DNA of 64,000 nucleotides from Nanobdellota archaeon (GTDB lineage Archaea; Aenigmatarchaeota; Aenigmatarchaeia; Aenigmatarchaeales; Aenigmatarchaeaceae): NCBI GenBank assembly GCA_018901755.1, contig JAHIDZ010000015.1, positions 1 to 64,000 of the forward strand, read 5' to 3'. Shown piece by piece: positions 32,968 to 41,043 of this stretch (position 1 is its first letter; each line of letters starts with the position of its first letter). The notes under the pieces were generated by a model. It saw only the letters and a program-made list of their open reading frames with translations, ran no database searches and was not told where the DNA came from. The position numbers and the translations under genes were made by a program.

Positions 32968-33762
32968 ATGCTTTCAAGGCTAATTAAAGACATAAAGACC
33001 ATGGATTATCAGGGTGCTAATCAGATAGCTATTGCGTCATTAGAATATCTTAAGAAAACTAAACTTAAAGATTTTGAGAAAGTTTCTAAGCAGCTTGAAG
33101 CAGCAAGACCTACTGCTGTTGTTTTACATAATTGTCTTGAAGTTATAAGAAAAGACAAATCAATCAATACAATAAATAAATTAATTAATCAGATTAAACG
33201 AGCAAGAAATCAGATTGGTGAAAAGGGCTCTAAGTTAATAAAAAATAATTCTAAAATTATGACACACTGTCATTCAGGTGATGCATTATCTATAATAAAA
33301 GAAGTTGCTAAGACGAAACGAATAGAAGTTTATGCTACAGAGACAGAACCAAAACATCAGGGAATAATTACAGCTAAAGAACTACACGCACTTGGAATTA
33401 AAGTTACAGTTATAGAAGATCCAGCTGCTGCATATTTCATGAAAGATATGGATTATGTTATTGTTGGATGCGATGCGATAAGGAAAGAAGGTGTAGCAAA
33501 TAAGATTGGAACTTATAATTTAGCGATACTTGCTAAGAAATTCAAGAAATCATTTTACATGGCTGGAAATACTTTGAAGTTAGATAATCGAAAGAAGTTT
33601 GAAATTGAAGAGAGACCGGTTAAGGAAGTTTATGCTGGCAAGCTGAAAGGAATTAAAGTTCGTAATCCAGCATTCGATGTAACAACTTATGATTTGATTA
33701 CACGTGTGATAACAGAGAAAGGCGTTATGACACCAGCTAATGTGAAGAGACTTCTGCGGTAA
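32968..33762 (+). CDS. Ribose-1,5-bisphosphate isomerase
   Basis: The enzyme converts ribose-1,5-bisphosphate to ribulose-1,5-bisphosphate in the archaeal AMP pathway, feeding RuBisCO. The 264-residue protein is of the eIF2B-alpha/R15Pi family: IMTHCHSGDALSIIKE, VYATETEPKHQG, IEDPAAAYFMKDMDYVIVGCDAIRKEGV, and NKIGTYNLAILAKK. It is shorter than the roughly 320-residue archaeal enzyme, mainly at the N-terminus, but motifs are complete. eIF2B-like regulatory subunits look similar; the presence of RuBisCO and AMP phosphorylase close by supports the isomerase call. The start is the ATG at 32968. Confidence 0.85.
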   Translation: MLSRLIKDIKTMDYQGANQIAIASLEYLKKTKLKDFEKVSKQLEAARPTAVVLHNCLEVIRKDKSINTINKLINQIKRARNQIGEKGSKLIKNNSKIMTHCHSGDALSIIKEVAKTKRIEVYATETEPKHQGIITAKELHALGIKVTVIEDPAAAYFMKDMDYVIVGCDAIRKEGVANKIGTYNLAILAKKFKKSFYMAGNTLKLDNRKKFEIEERPVKEVYAGKLKGIKVRNPAFDVTTYDLITRVITEKGVMTPANVKRLLR

Positions 33763-33793
33763 CTTTATAAATTATGAAAACAACTTCATTTAT

Positions 33794-34342
33794 ATGAAAA
33801 CAACTTCGCACATATGGAACAATGAGACAGCATTTAAGTTAGTAGAAGTTTTTCTTAAAAATCCGACCAAAGAAATGTATGAATCTGAAGTTAGAAAGAT
33901 GTCAGGCCTGAGCCTTGGCTCTGCGAACAAATACATGAAAGAGATTGTTAAGGAAGATGTTGTAGCCCGGACAAAGAGAGGGAAAATGAATTTTTATAGA
34001 TTAAATAGAGACAGCCAGATTGTGAAACAGATAAAGAAAACATACAGCCTTTCTCTGGATATGGTTAAGGAACTGACAGCTGTCGCGAAAAATCTAAGCG
34101 TGAAAATATATTTATTTGGATCTGTTGCGAGAGGAGAAGATACTGAGGACAGTGATTGGGATTTATTAATAATCAGCGATAAAGATATTAATAGTGTTGA
34201 ACCTGGAATATTTAGAATAAAAAGAAAGTTTGGCGCGAATTTAAAATATCTGATGTTCAAGCAAAGTGATTGGATAAAAGTGTCCAAGAATGATCCGGCG
34301 TTTTACGAGAGAGTTGAAAAAGATAAGATAGAGCTGATATGA
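33794..34342 (+). CDS. HTH + MNT nucleotidyltransferase (antitoxin-type)
   Basis: A 182-residue protein with an N-terminal winged helix (TSHIWNNETAFKLVEVFLKNP ... SLGSANKYMKEI) and a C-terminal MNT domain with LFGSVARGEDTEDSDWDLLII. It is the MNT half of a MNT/HEPN toxin-antitoxin pair, overlapping the HEPN gene by 4 bases. In such pairs the MNT protein can AMPylate or otherwise block the HEPN RNase. The pair sits between the isomerase and RuBisCO genes. The same layout occurs at 7936. A short direct repeat (ATGAAAACAACTTC) spans the promoter and start (33774 and 33794). Confidence 0.85.
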   Translation: MKTTSHIWNNETAFKLVEVFLKNPTKEMYESEVRKMSGLSLGSANKYMKEIVKEDVVARTKRGKMNFYRLNRDSQIVKQIKKTYSLSLDMVKELTAVAKNLSVKIYLFGSVARGEDTEDSDWDLLIISDKDINSVEPGIFRIKRKFGANLKYLMFKQSDWIKVSKNDPAFYERVEKDKIELI

Positions 34343-34770
34343 TGGATATAAAAGAATGCCTTGAAAAGAGATATTTAGAAAAGATAAAAATCGACGAGAA
34401 ACTCGTGCTTAAAGAGATAAATGAAGCTGAAAGCGATTTAGATAAAGCCAAGGATGATCTTGAAGACAAGGATTTCAAGTGGTCGATAATCAAGGCATAT
34501 TATTCTATGTTTCATGCTGGCAAAGCTGTGCTTTTTGCGTTAGGATACAAGGAGAGAAAACATGTGGCTGTGCAGATAGTTCTTGAAGATTTATCAAAGC
34601 AGGGAAAACTTGAAGATATATACACTCAGTATTTATCGTCAGGTGAAGAATGCAGAGAAGGGGCTGATTATAGATACACGTATTCAGAAGACATCGCCCA
34701 GGAAATGATTGAGAACGCTGAAAAGTTTTTAAAGCGGTTAAAAGAATTATTAAAGAGGTTGTTGAAATGA
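34339..34770 (+). CDS. HEPN-domain protein (putative RNase toxin)
   Basis: A 143-residue all-helical protein with the HEPN core AESDLDKAKDDLEDKDFKWSIIKAYYSMFHAGKAVLFALGY. The KAYYSMFHA segment is typical of the family. I do not see a clean R-x4-6-H catalytic motif, so RNase activity is uncertain. Two ATGs in tandem (34339, 34342) overlap the MNT stop. A small membrane gene follows with another 4-base overlap. Confidence 0.8.
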   Translation: MMDIKECLEKRYLEKIKIDEKLVLKEINEAESDLDKAKDDLEDKDFKWSIIKAYYSMFHAGKAVLFALGYKERKHVAVQIVLEDLSKQGKLEDIYTQYLSSGEECREGADYRYTYSEDIAQEMIENAEKFLKRLKELLKRLLK

Positions 34771-34976
34771 AGATCAGTAAAAGAAATCGTAAAAATTGGG
34801 ACTTTCATATAAAAGCAAGAGCAATACTTGCTGTTTATACAGTGGTAATGTTGATAGTATTTTTAGGATTAGACTATGAGATTAAATTAAGTAATGTACT
34901 CATAATTATAGTTCCATTTTTAATCATTTTGATATATCTTGGTTTTAAATTTTTAGAAGAGGCGAAGAAAAAATGA
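34767..34976 (+). CDS. Small two-helix membrane protein, 69 aa
   Basis: Basic N-terminus (SKRNRKNWDFHIKAR), then two membrane helices (AILAVYTVVMLIVFLGLDY and VLIIIVPFLIILIYLGF) and a lysine tail. It overlaps the HEPN gene (ATGA) and is overlapped by the next short frame, so it may be a third member of the module or simply co-transcribed. No family is named. Confidence 0.55.
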   Translation: MKISKRNRKNWDFHIKARAILAVYTVVMLIVFLGLDYEIKLSNVLIIIVPFLIILIYLGFKFLEEAKKK

Positions 34977-35148
34977 TATTTAAAAATATAATCCAAAAAG
35001 TTCACTTAAGTACAAAACAAAGTCTGTTGGTGCAGAAAGTATAGAACTTGAAATAATGAAGCAGGCGGTTTCATTAATTGTAGCTGCATTTGGATTTGTT
35101 GCTAAGTTAGAACATAGAAAATCTAAACTTGGGAGGGGTATGAAATGA
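34973..35148 (+). pseudogene. Short gene split by a one-base frameshift
   Basis: An ATG at 34973 opens MIFKNIIQKV..., ending at TAG after 23 codons. One extra A in the TTTAAAAAT run (or a -1 slip there) would instead give MIFKKYNPKSSLKYKTKSVG..., a frame that is open to 35148 and ends in KSKLGRGMK, 57 residues in all. That frame looks coherent and overlaps the RuBisCO ATG by 4 bases (ATGA). It could be a recent frameshift, a sequence error or slippage. If translation instead starts at the internal ATG at 35056, a 30-residue peptide results. Confidence 0.5.
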
Positions 35149-36365
35149 AATATGAAGATTATTTTAATCCAAAATACAAACCAAAGAAGTCTGACATAAT
35201 ATGTACATTCAGATTAAATCCTTGTAATAAAAAATCAGCAGGAGCGGTTGCGGCAGAGTCATCGACAGGCACATGGACTACATTAACAACATCAACTGAA
35301 AAAAGAATGTTAGATCTTGGTGCAAAAGTTATTTCTATCAAAGGCAATTTGATTAAAATTGCTTATTCTATCGAATTGTTTGAAAAAGGAAATATGCCGC
35401 AGATATTTTCAAGCATAGCTGGAAATGTTTTCAATATGAAAGAAGTTAAGACATTAAGATTAGAGTGGATAGATTGGTCAGATACAATGATTAATTCTTT
35501 TTATGGACCAAAGTTTGGAGTGCACGGAATTAGAAAGATGTTACGTGTTCCTAAGAGACCGTTATGTGGAACAATAATAAAACCAAAACTTGGATTGAAT
35601 GCAAGCGAACATGCACAGGTTGCGTATAGAGCTTGGGTTGGAGGAGTTGATATTGTTAAAGATGATGAGAATCTTACACATCAGCCATTTAATCATTTTG
35701 ATAAAAGAATCAGAGAAACTTTGAAACAGAGAGATTACGCTGAGAAAGTAACAGGTGAAAAGAAAATATACATGGCTAATGTAACAGCTGAAGCAAATGA
35801 AATGATAAAACGTGCGAAGTTTGTTAAATCATGTGGCGGAGAATATGTCATGGTTGATATTTTAACAGTTGGTTGGTCTGGATTACAGACGTTACGTAAA
35901 GCTAATTTAGGTTTAGTAATTCATGCGCATAGAGCAATGCACGGTGCACTGACGAGAAATAAACAACATGGAATAGCAATGCCACCAATTGCAGATGCAG
36001 CAAGACTAATTGGTGTAGATCAGATACATATTGGAACAGCTGTTGGTAAGATGGATGAAACTCCAGAAGAAGTAATCACTCTGAAAAATAGAGTTGAAGG
36101 AAAATTAGGAAAAGCTAAACCAGTATTTGCAGTTTGTTCAGGTGGTTTACATCCAGGACATGTATCTAAGCTAGTGAAGATGCTTGGAAATGATATTATA
36201 ATTCAATGTGGTGGTGGAGTTCATGGCCATCCTCGCGGAACTAAGGCTGGAGCCACAGCGTTAAGACAGGCTATAGATGCAACAATGAAAGACATATCAT
36301 TAAAGGATTATGCTAAAAATCATTTGGAATTAAAATTAGCTTTAAATAAATGGGGGACAATTTAA
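35145..36365 (+). CDS. rbcL: Form III ribulose-1,5-bisphosphate carboxylase
   Basis: A 406-residue RuBisCO large chain. Catalytic landmarks are all present: GTIIKPKLGL, the carbamylated-Lys motif GGVDIVKDDEN, MANVTAEANEM, IHAHRAMHGALTRN, loop-6 GTAVGKMDE, and CSGGLHPG and GGGVHGHPRG for phosphate binding. The pattern and length fit archaeal form III, which fixes CO2 onto ribulose-1,5-bisphosphate derived from AMP rather than in a Calvin cycle. A GGGAGGGG ribosome site precedes the ATG. It lies in line with AMP phosphorylase and phosphoglycerate mutase. Confidence 0.95.
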   Translation: MKYEDYFNPKYKPKKSDIICTFRLNPCNKKSAGAVAAESSTGTWTTLTTSTEKRMLDLGAKVISIKGNLIKIAYSIELFEKGNMPQIFSSIAGNVFNMKEVKTLRLEWIDWSDTMINSFYGPKFGVHGIRKMLRVPKRPLCGTIIKPKLGLNASEHAQVAYRAWVGGVDIVKDDENLTHQPFNHFDKRIRETLKQRDYAEKVTGEKKIYMANVTAEANEMIKRAKFVKSCGGEYVMVDILTVGWSGLQTLRKANLGLVIHAHRAMHGALTRNKQHGIAMPPIADAARLIGVDQIHIGTAVGKMDETPEEVITLKNRVEGKLGKAKPVFAVCSGGLHPGHVSKLVKMLGNDIIIQCGGGVHGHPRGTKAGATALRQAIDATMKDISLKDYAKNHLELKLALNKWGTI

Positions 36366-36380
36366 GAATAAAGTGATGTT

Positions 36381-36749
36381 ATGGACGAAGGAAAGAAAAA
36401 ATTATTTAAAATACCTAAGTTAACAAAATGGGATAAAATATCTTTAACAATTGTTTTGATATTTGTAATTTTATTAGCAATACCAGTGTACAAAGACAAG
36501 AACGGTTGCGAAGTAGCTAGACCTGGATACACATGCGAGTCAGCTAAAACTGTTATGATTGAACACTGTACATATTGGGGTAAATATAATTGCGATACAA
36601 GTTCTGATGTAAGTTTACCGCAGGTAGAATGGTATATTAAAAATCTTTGTGAAATACATAATCAAAATCATAATGCTGGGTTGAATTGTGAAAATTTGAA
36701 ATCTGCATGCAATATAATTTCTGAGCAAATATTATGCCCGGTGGTATAA
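36381..36749 (+). CDS. Membrane-anchored cysteine-rich protein, 122 aa
   Basis: A short cytoplasmic start (KKKLFKIPKLTKWDK), one membrane helix (about 20-36), and an outside domain of about 80 residues containing nine cysteines, so disulfides are likely. No family is recognised. It is placed tightly between rbcL and AMP phosphorylase (15 and 3 bases), so it is co-transcribed, but nothing in it suggests a metabolic role. Confidence 0.6.
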   Translation: MDEGKKKLFKIPKLTKWDKISLTIVLIFVILLAIPVYKDKNGCEVARPGYTCESAKTVMIEHCTYWGKYNCDTSSDVSLPQVEWYIKNLCEIHNQNHNAGLNCENLKSACNIISEQILCPVV

Positions 36750-36752
36750 GTT

Positions 36753-38297
36753 ATGAAACTAAGAGCAAGACCAATTGATCTTGAAGCAGGCGGTAAAAGC
36801 ATAGTTATTTTACATAAAGATGATGCTGGATTTTTAGGATTACATTCTCTAGAGAGAGTAAAGCTTATTCACAAAGGACAAACGTTGACAGCTATAATAG
36901 ACATTACAGAGAAATTTACAAGTCCTGGTGAGATGGTTGTTAATTATGAAGTTACTTCGAAATTAAATTTAAATCTTGGAGATTCGATTGAAGTTCAACA
37001 TGTTAGTAATCCGATATCTGTAGGTTATGTTAAAGAAAAGATACGCGGTTTTCCGCTTAATTATTATAAGTATAAAGAAATTGTAAAAGATGTAGTTGCT
37101 AACAATTTATCTGATATAGAAATGACAGGTTTCGTCTCGGCGTTAGATGCACGTGGAATAACAATGGAAGAAGCATATTTCTTATCTAAAGCAATGATTG
37201 ATACTGGTAAGATATTAAAGATAAAAGGAAAAATAATTTGTGATAAACATTCTATCGGTGGAATACCTGGCGACAAAACAAGTTTGTTAGTTGTGCCAAT
37301 AGTTGCAGCTGCAGGATTAATAATTCCAAAATCATCTTCACGAGCTATAACTTCGCCAGCAGGAACAGCAGATCGTATGGAAGTGCTTGCACCAGTTGAA
37401 TTGGAAATAAATGATATTGTGAGAATCGTAGGAAAGGCTGGTGGTTGTCTTGTGTGGGGTGGGGCTTTAGATTTAGCTCCGGCAGATGATGCATTTATTC
37501 AGATAGAATATCCTTTAGGAATTGATCCATTATTATTACCTTCAATTATGTCTAAGAAAAAGGCAATGGGCGCGACTCACGTGGTTATAGATATGCCGAC
37601 AGGTCGTGGTGCAAAAATAAAAACAATTGGAGAAGCCCATAATCTTGCTGATAGTTTTATTGAACTTGGTAATAGGCTTGGAATTAAAATTGCTTGTGGC
37701 GCAACTTATGGAGAACAGCCATTAGGTTATGCGATTGGTCCAGCACTTGAAGCACGTGAGGCTTTAACAGTTTTACAAGGTAAAGGACCAGAAGATGTGA
37801 GAGCAAAAGTTTCTCAAATTGGCGGAATTTTATTTGAAATGGTTGGCAAAGGAGATAGACGCGATGTTGCTAGATTGCTTAAGTCTGGAAAAGCTGAAAA
37901 GAAAATGAGACAGATAATAGAATTACAGGGCGGAAATCCTAAAGTAAAACCTTCTGATATTGTTGTTGGTGACAAAACTCATGATATCAAAGCTGATAGA
38001 AACGGAATAATACTTTGGATTAAGAATGCTGAAATTGGATCGGTTGCTAAGAGAGCAGGCGCGCCAAAAGATAGAGCAGCAGGTGTTTTACTTTATGCTA
38101 AAACTGGCGATCGTGTGAAGAAAGGACAAAAGTTATTTACAATATTTGCAAGTAATGAGGCACATCTTAGTGAAGCTATAGAATTCGCAGAAGCAAATGT
38201 GCCAGTGATAGTAGGAAGCTCTCTAGAAGAAAAAATGTTGATGGACAGAATTCCTTCAAACGCTCCACATCGTAGAGCATTTATGTTAGATAGATGA
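36753..38297 (+). CDS. deoA: AMP phosphorylase
   Basis: The archaeal AMP phosphorylase (thymidine-phosphorylase fold) splits NMPs with phosphate to base plus ribose-1,5-bisphosphate. The 514 residues include the family N-terminal domain (about 1-85), the phosphate-site region DKHSIGGIPGDKTSLLVVPIV, SSSRAITSPAGTADRMEVL, and the C-terminal AGAPKDRAAGVLLYAKTGDRVKKGQ. The length fits. It completes the set with the isomerase and RuBisCO. The start follows a GGTGGTATAAGTT site. Confidence 0.94.
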   Translation: MKLRARPIDLEAGGKSIVILHKDDAGFLGLHSLERVKLIHKGQTLTAIIDITEKFTSPGEMVVNYEVTSKLNLNLGDSIEVQHVSNPISVGYVKEKIRGFPLNYYKYKEIVKDVVANNLSDIEMTGFVSALDARGITMEEAYFLSKAMIDTGKILKIKGKIICDKHSIGGIPGDKTSLLVVPIVAAAGLIIPKSSSRAITSPAGTADRMEVLAPVELEINDIVRIVGKAGGCLVWGGALDLAPADDAFIQIEYPLGIDPLLLPSIMSKKKAMGATHVVIDMPTGRGAKIKTIGEAHNLADSFIELGNRLGIKIACGATYGEQPLGYAIGPALEAREALTVLQGKGPEDVRAKVSQIGGILFEMVGKGDRRDVARLLKSGKAEKKMRQIIELQGGNPKVKPSDIVVGDKTHDIKADRNGIILWIKNAEIGSVAKRAGAPKDRAAGVLLYAKTGDRVKKGQKLFTIFASNEAHLSEAIEFAEANVPVIVGSSLEEKMLMDRIPSNAPHRRAFMLDR

Positions 38298-38301
38298 TTA
38301 T

Positions 38302-38601
38302 ATGAATAAAATATTATTAGTAATTGCACTGCTTGGAATTGTTTTAGTTAGTGGATGTGTGAATCCTATAACAGAAACTGTTGGAGAGACTTTTTCTAAA
38401 ATAGATGTAACATATTTTTCTGATACCTGTAGATGGGATACAGATTGTCTAATGACGCATTGTAGAGATACTGATGAATATTTTTGTAGAAATTCTATAC
38501 AAACACTGAGAGAAGTGAAATGTTTAGAAACAGGCGGTATGATTTCAGAAAAGAATTATATTTTATGCGGATGTTTTGAAAGTGTGTGTAAAGGGAAATA
38601 G
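38302..38601 (+). CDS. Small lipoprotein, 99 aa
   Basis: The signal peptide with lipobox VSGC (Cys19) is followed by a short domain with eight more cysteines (CRWDTDCLMTHC ... CGCFESVC), likely disulfide-linked. It resembles eight-cysteine surface modules. GATGATTATATG gives the ribosome site. It sits between AMP phosphorylase and phosphoglycerate mutase in the same direction. Confidence 0.65.
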   Translation: MNKILLVIALLGIVLVSGCVNPITETVGETFSKIDVTYFSDTCRWDTDCLMTHCRDTDEYFCRNSIQTLREVKCLETGGMISEKNYILCGCFESVCKGK

Positions 38602-38613
38602 TATGCGATAATT

Positions 38614-39822
38614 ATGAAAAAGATATTGTTTGTGATACTTGATGGAGCAGGAGATGGGCTAAAGAAAGGAACATCTTTAGAATTAGCCCATAAACCTAAC
38701 TTAGATGAGTTTACTAAAAACGGAGTTGGCGGATTAATTAAAAATGAATTAGATAAACATCCGGATTCTGGGATTTCTACATTTAATTTATTCGGATATT
38801 CTGTAAATTATCCAGGAAGAGGATATCTGGATGGTTTAGGAATTGGACTTAAGGCAAGACCAAATACATTATATATGAGAGCTAATTTTGCAACTGTAAA
38901 AAAAGAAACAAAGAAAGTTGCAGAAGGACAATTTGCACAAAGATACGTAGTATTAGATAGAAGAGCTGGCCGTGAAGAAAACGGTTTGATAGAAATTGCA
39001 GATAGTATTAAAGATATGTTTATTGAAGGTTTCAAAATTGAATTTCACAAATCAGTTGCGCACCGAGGTGTACTGACAATTAGCAACTATAATATTTCTA
39101 CAAATCTTACAGATACAGATACTGGAAGAATAGGAGATGTTGTAGAACCGATAAGGGCGACTAAAGATGATTCTAAATCTGAAAAAACAGCAGCGGTATT
39201 AAATAAATGGTTACATGAAGTTACTAAAATTTTAGAAAATCATCCTGCTAATAAAACAAGAAAGTTTCCAGCAAATTATATTTTACTTAGAGGACCCGGT
39301 TCTTATGTTATAGAAAAATCGTTCAAAGAAAAATATGGAATGAAAGGAGCTGTGGTTGCCAAGTCACCGGTAGTTAGAGGTATAGGAAAACATTTTGAAA
39401 TGGATGTAATTGATGTGTCTGGAGCAACAGCTGATTTGAAAACAGATTTGAATGCAAAAACCATGGAAGCATTACGCGCTTTAGATAATCATAATTTCGT
39501 TGTGCTTCATATTTTAGGACCAGACATAGCAGGACATACAAAAGATATCCAATTAAAGAAAGGATTTATTGAAAAAATTGATCGTGATGTTTTCGCTAAA
39601 ATAAAAGAATATGTTAATTTCGAAGATATAACGCTCGTTGTAACATCAGATCATATTACTTCAATATTTACAGGAGATCATGAATCCGGTATGTTTCCAT
39701 TTATGATATACACAAATGGAATCGAATCTAACAATGTTAATGCTTATTATGAGAATGAATGTAAGAAAGGTCCAGTTTTAGATATTCAATATTTCATGGA
39801 ACAAACGATTAAATACCTTTAG
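38614..39822 (+). CDS. apgM: Cofactor-independent phosphoglycerate mutase, archaeal
   Basis: ApgM interconverts 3- and 2-phosphoglycerate. The 402 residues fit the archaeal class: FVILDGAGDG (first metal site), ARPNTLYMRANFATV-type substrate segment, DRRAGRE, a central GATADLKTDLNAK, and the C-terminal metal site VTSDHITSIFTGDH. It follows the RuBisCO/AMP phosphorylase genes in the same direction, so its product flow from 3-phosphoglycerate is sensible. An enolase homologue lies at 54692. Confidence 0.93.
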   Translation: MKKILFVILDGAGDGLKKGTSLELAHKPNLDEFTKNGVGGLIKNELDKHPDSGISTFNLFGYSVNYPGRGYLDGLGIGLKARPNTLYMRANFATVKKETKKVAEGQFAQRYVVLDRRAGREENGLIEIADSIKDMFIEGFKIEFHKSVAHRGVLTISNYNISTNLTDTDTGRIGDVVEPIRATKDDSKSEKTAAVLNKWLHEVTKILENHPANKTRKFPANYILLRGPGSYVIEKSFKEKYGMKGAVVAKSPVVRGIGKHFEMDVIDVSGATADLKTDLNAKTMEALRALDNHNFVVLHILGPDIAGHTKDIQLKKGFIEKIDRDVFAKIKEYVNFEDITLVVTSDHITSIFTGDHESGMFPFMIYTNGIESNNVNAYYENECKKGPVLDIQYFMEQTIKYL

Positions 39823-39837
39823 TTTCTTAATTAAAAT

Positions 39838-40008
39838 ATGGTAACAGATACCGAATTAATAGTATATGCTGTAGGTGGAGCGTTTGCAATTAGTTATTTT
39901 GCAGGATCTTATTTGATATTCGGCACAAAATATCCAGAAAAAACTGAAGCCATGAAAGTAAAAATAAAAAATAATTATATTTCTTTTAAAAAATCATTTC
40001 TCAAATAA
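39838..40008 (+). CDS. Small membrane protein, 56 aa
   Basis: A short protein with one hydrophobic helix (LIVYAVGGAFAISYFAGSYLIF) and a lysine-rich tail (KVKIKNNYISFKKSFLK). Start at the ATG 15 bases after apgM. It is followed at once by the rRNA promoter. No family is known. Confidence 0.5.
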   Translation: MVTDTELIVYAVGGAFAISYFAGSYLIFGTKYPEKTEAMKVKIKNNYISFKKSFLK

Positions 40009-40044
40009 ATAGTAAGCTTTAAATAGGTTCGGTTGTTAAATAAT
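40009..40044 (+). promoter_or_regulatory. rRNA promoter
   Basis: GCTTTAAATAGG at 40017-40028 is a good TATA box, about 25 bases before a likely start of transcription near 40045. It is the only strong promoter seen ahead of the 23S gene. Confidence 0.5.
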
Positions 40045-40381
40045 TTTACCTTAAGACAGAGTATAGGTGAGAGTATGAATAATACTAACAATTAGCATTG
40101 GAAAAAATTACGCTGACTAGGCAACTAGATGATGCATTTTCTAATTGATAATATGTGAACTTACGTATCTTTGTCTAATACCATGTGATTGCAAAACCAT
40201 GGGTGAGAGAAATCTATGATACAACCCACGGGGTATATGATGGTTTAGGTGTGATGCACATCCCAAGTTTTACTTGTGGGTGAAAGGGTCGAAAGAGCAA
40301 TGATATGTTAGCGAACACCTTATGAAAATGATGATTTAAAGACGGTAATGTGAGCTCGTGATTAGTGTTTATAATCTATGA
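40045..40381 (+). ncRNA. Unassigned structured leader RNA before 23S
   Basis: About 340 bases without a credible protein frame lie between the rRNA promoter and the processing stem. It is more G/C-rich than the surroundings and full of helices: CAATTAG/CTAATTG, CTAG-GCAA-CTAG, CCATG/CATGG, and CCCAAG with CTTGTGGG. A segment GGGTGAAAGGGTCGAAAGAGC resembles part of RNase P RNA, but a far better RNase P gene lies at 46064. It may be a 5' external spacer or a separate small RNA. Confidence 0.35.
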
Positions 40382-40413
40382 AGCCATTAGAGGAAAAAGG
40401 AGAGGATCTGAGC
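40382..40413 (+). other. 23S processing stem, 5' strand
   Basis: Pairs with 45731-45761: AGCCATTAGAGGAA with TTCCTCTAGTGGCT and GGATCTGAGC with GCTCAGATCC, with an unpaired part between. This is the long helix cut by the splicing endonuclease in archaeal pre-rRNA. Confidence 0.8.
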
Positions 40414-41043
40414 AAATAATGCCAACTGATGGATAGCTTGGCTCTAAATAACGAAGAAGGGCGCAGCAAGCTGTGAAAAGTCTTGGGTAGGCGCAAGCAG
40501 CCATTGAACCAAGAATTCCCGAATGCGACATCGCATTAACTTCGGTTAATATTCCGAAAGGAAGGATAACCCGCCGAATTGAAGCATCTTAGTAAGCGGA
40601 GGAAAAGAAAGCAATAGCGATTGGGTAAGTAAGGGCGACCGAAAACCCAACAGGGCAAATCGAATCAATACGGAAACGTAACGAAATGTGATGATTGCGC
40701 ACAATTTAACTAGTTGACTAGAAGTCTGCTGGAATGCAGTACCATAGAGGATGAAAGTTCCGTATAGGAAAACTAGAAAGTTGATTGCAATCGAAGAGTA
40801 CCATTCCTCAAGTATGGAGTGGAAATACGGGAGTATCAACTCCCAACCCTAAATATATTTAGAGACCGATAGCGAAGAAGTAAGGTGACTGAAAGCTGAA
40901 AAGTATTCTTCACCGAATGTGAAAAGATCTTGAAATCAGTTGGTTATAGACCTTTATGGCATGGAAGGTTCTCTTGTGAAGGAAAGCGTCGTGAGGCGCA
41001 TGTACTAACGAGAGATTACAGTGTCATAATATCCGTTTCGAAA

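Noticed and set aside
34339-34770. Catalytic R-x4-6-H RNase motif in the HEPN protein
   Set aside because: No arginine-histidine pair with the right spacing is evident, so I call the fold but not the activity.
40045-40381. RNase P RNA call for the 23S leader
   Set aside because: GGGTGAAAGGGTCGAAAGAGC resembles an RNase P segment, but conserved regions I and V are missing and a convincing rnpB lies at 46064.
40327-40413. Box C/D small RNA (ATGATGA with a distant CTGA)
   Set aside because: The boxes are too far apart, no C'/D' pair fits and CTGA lies inside the processing stem.
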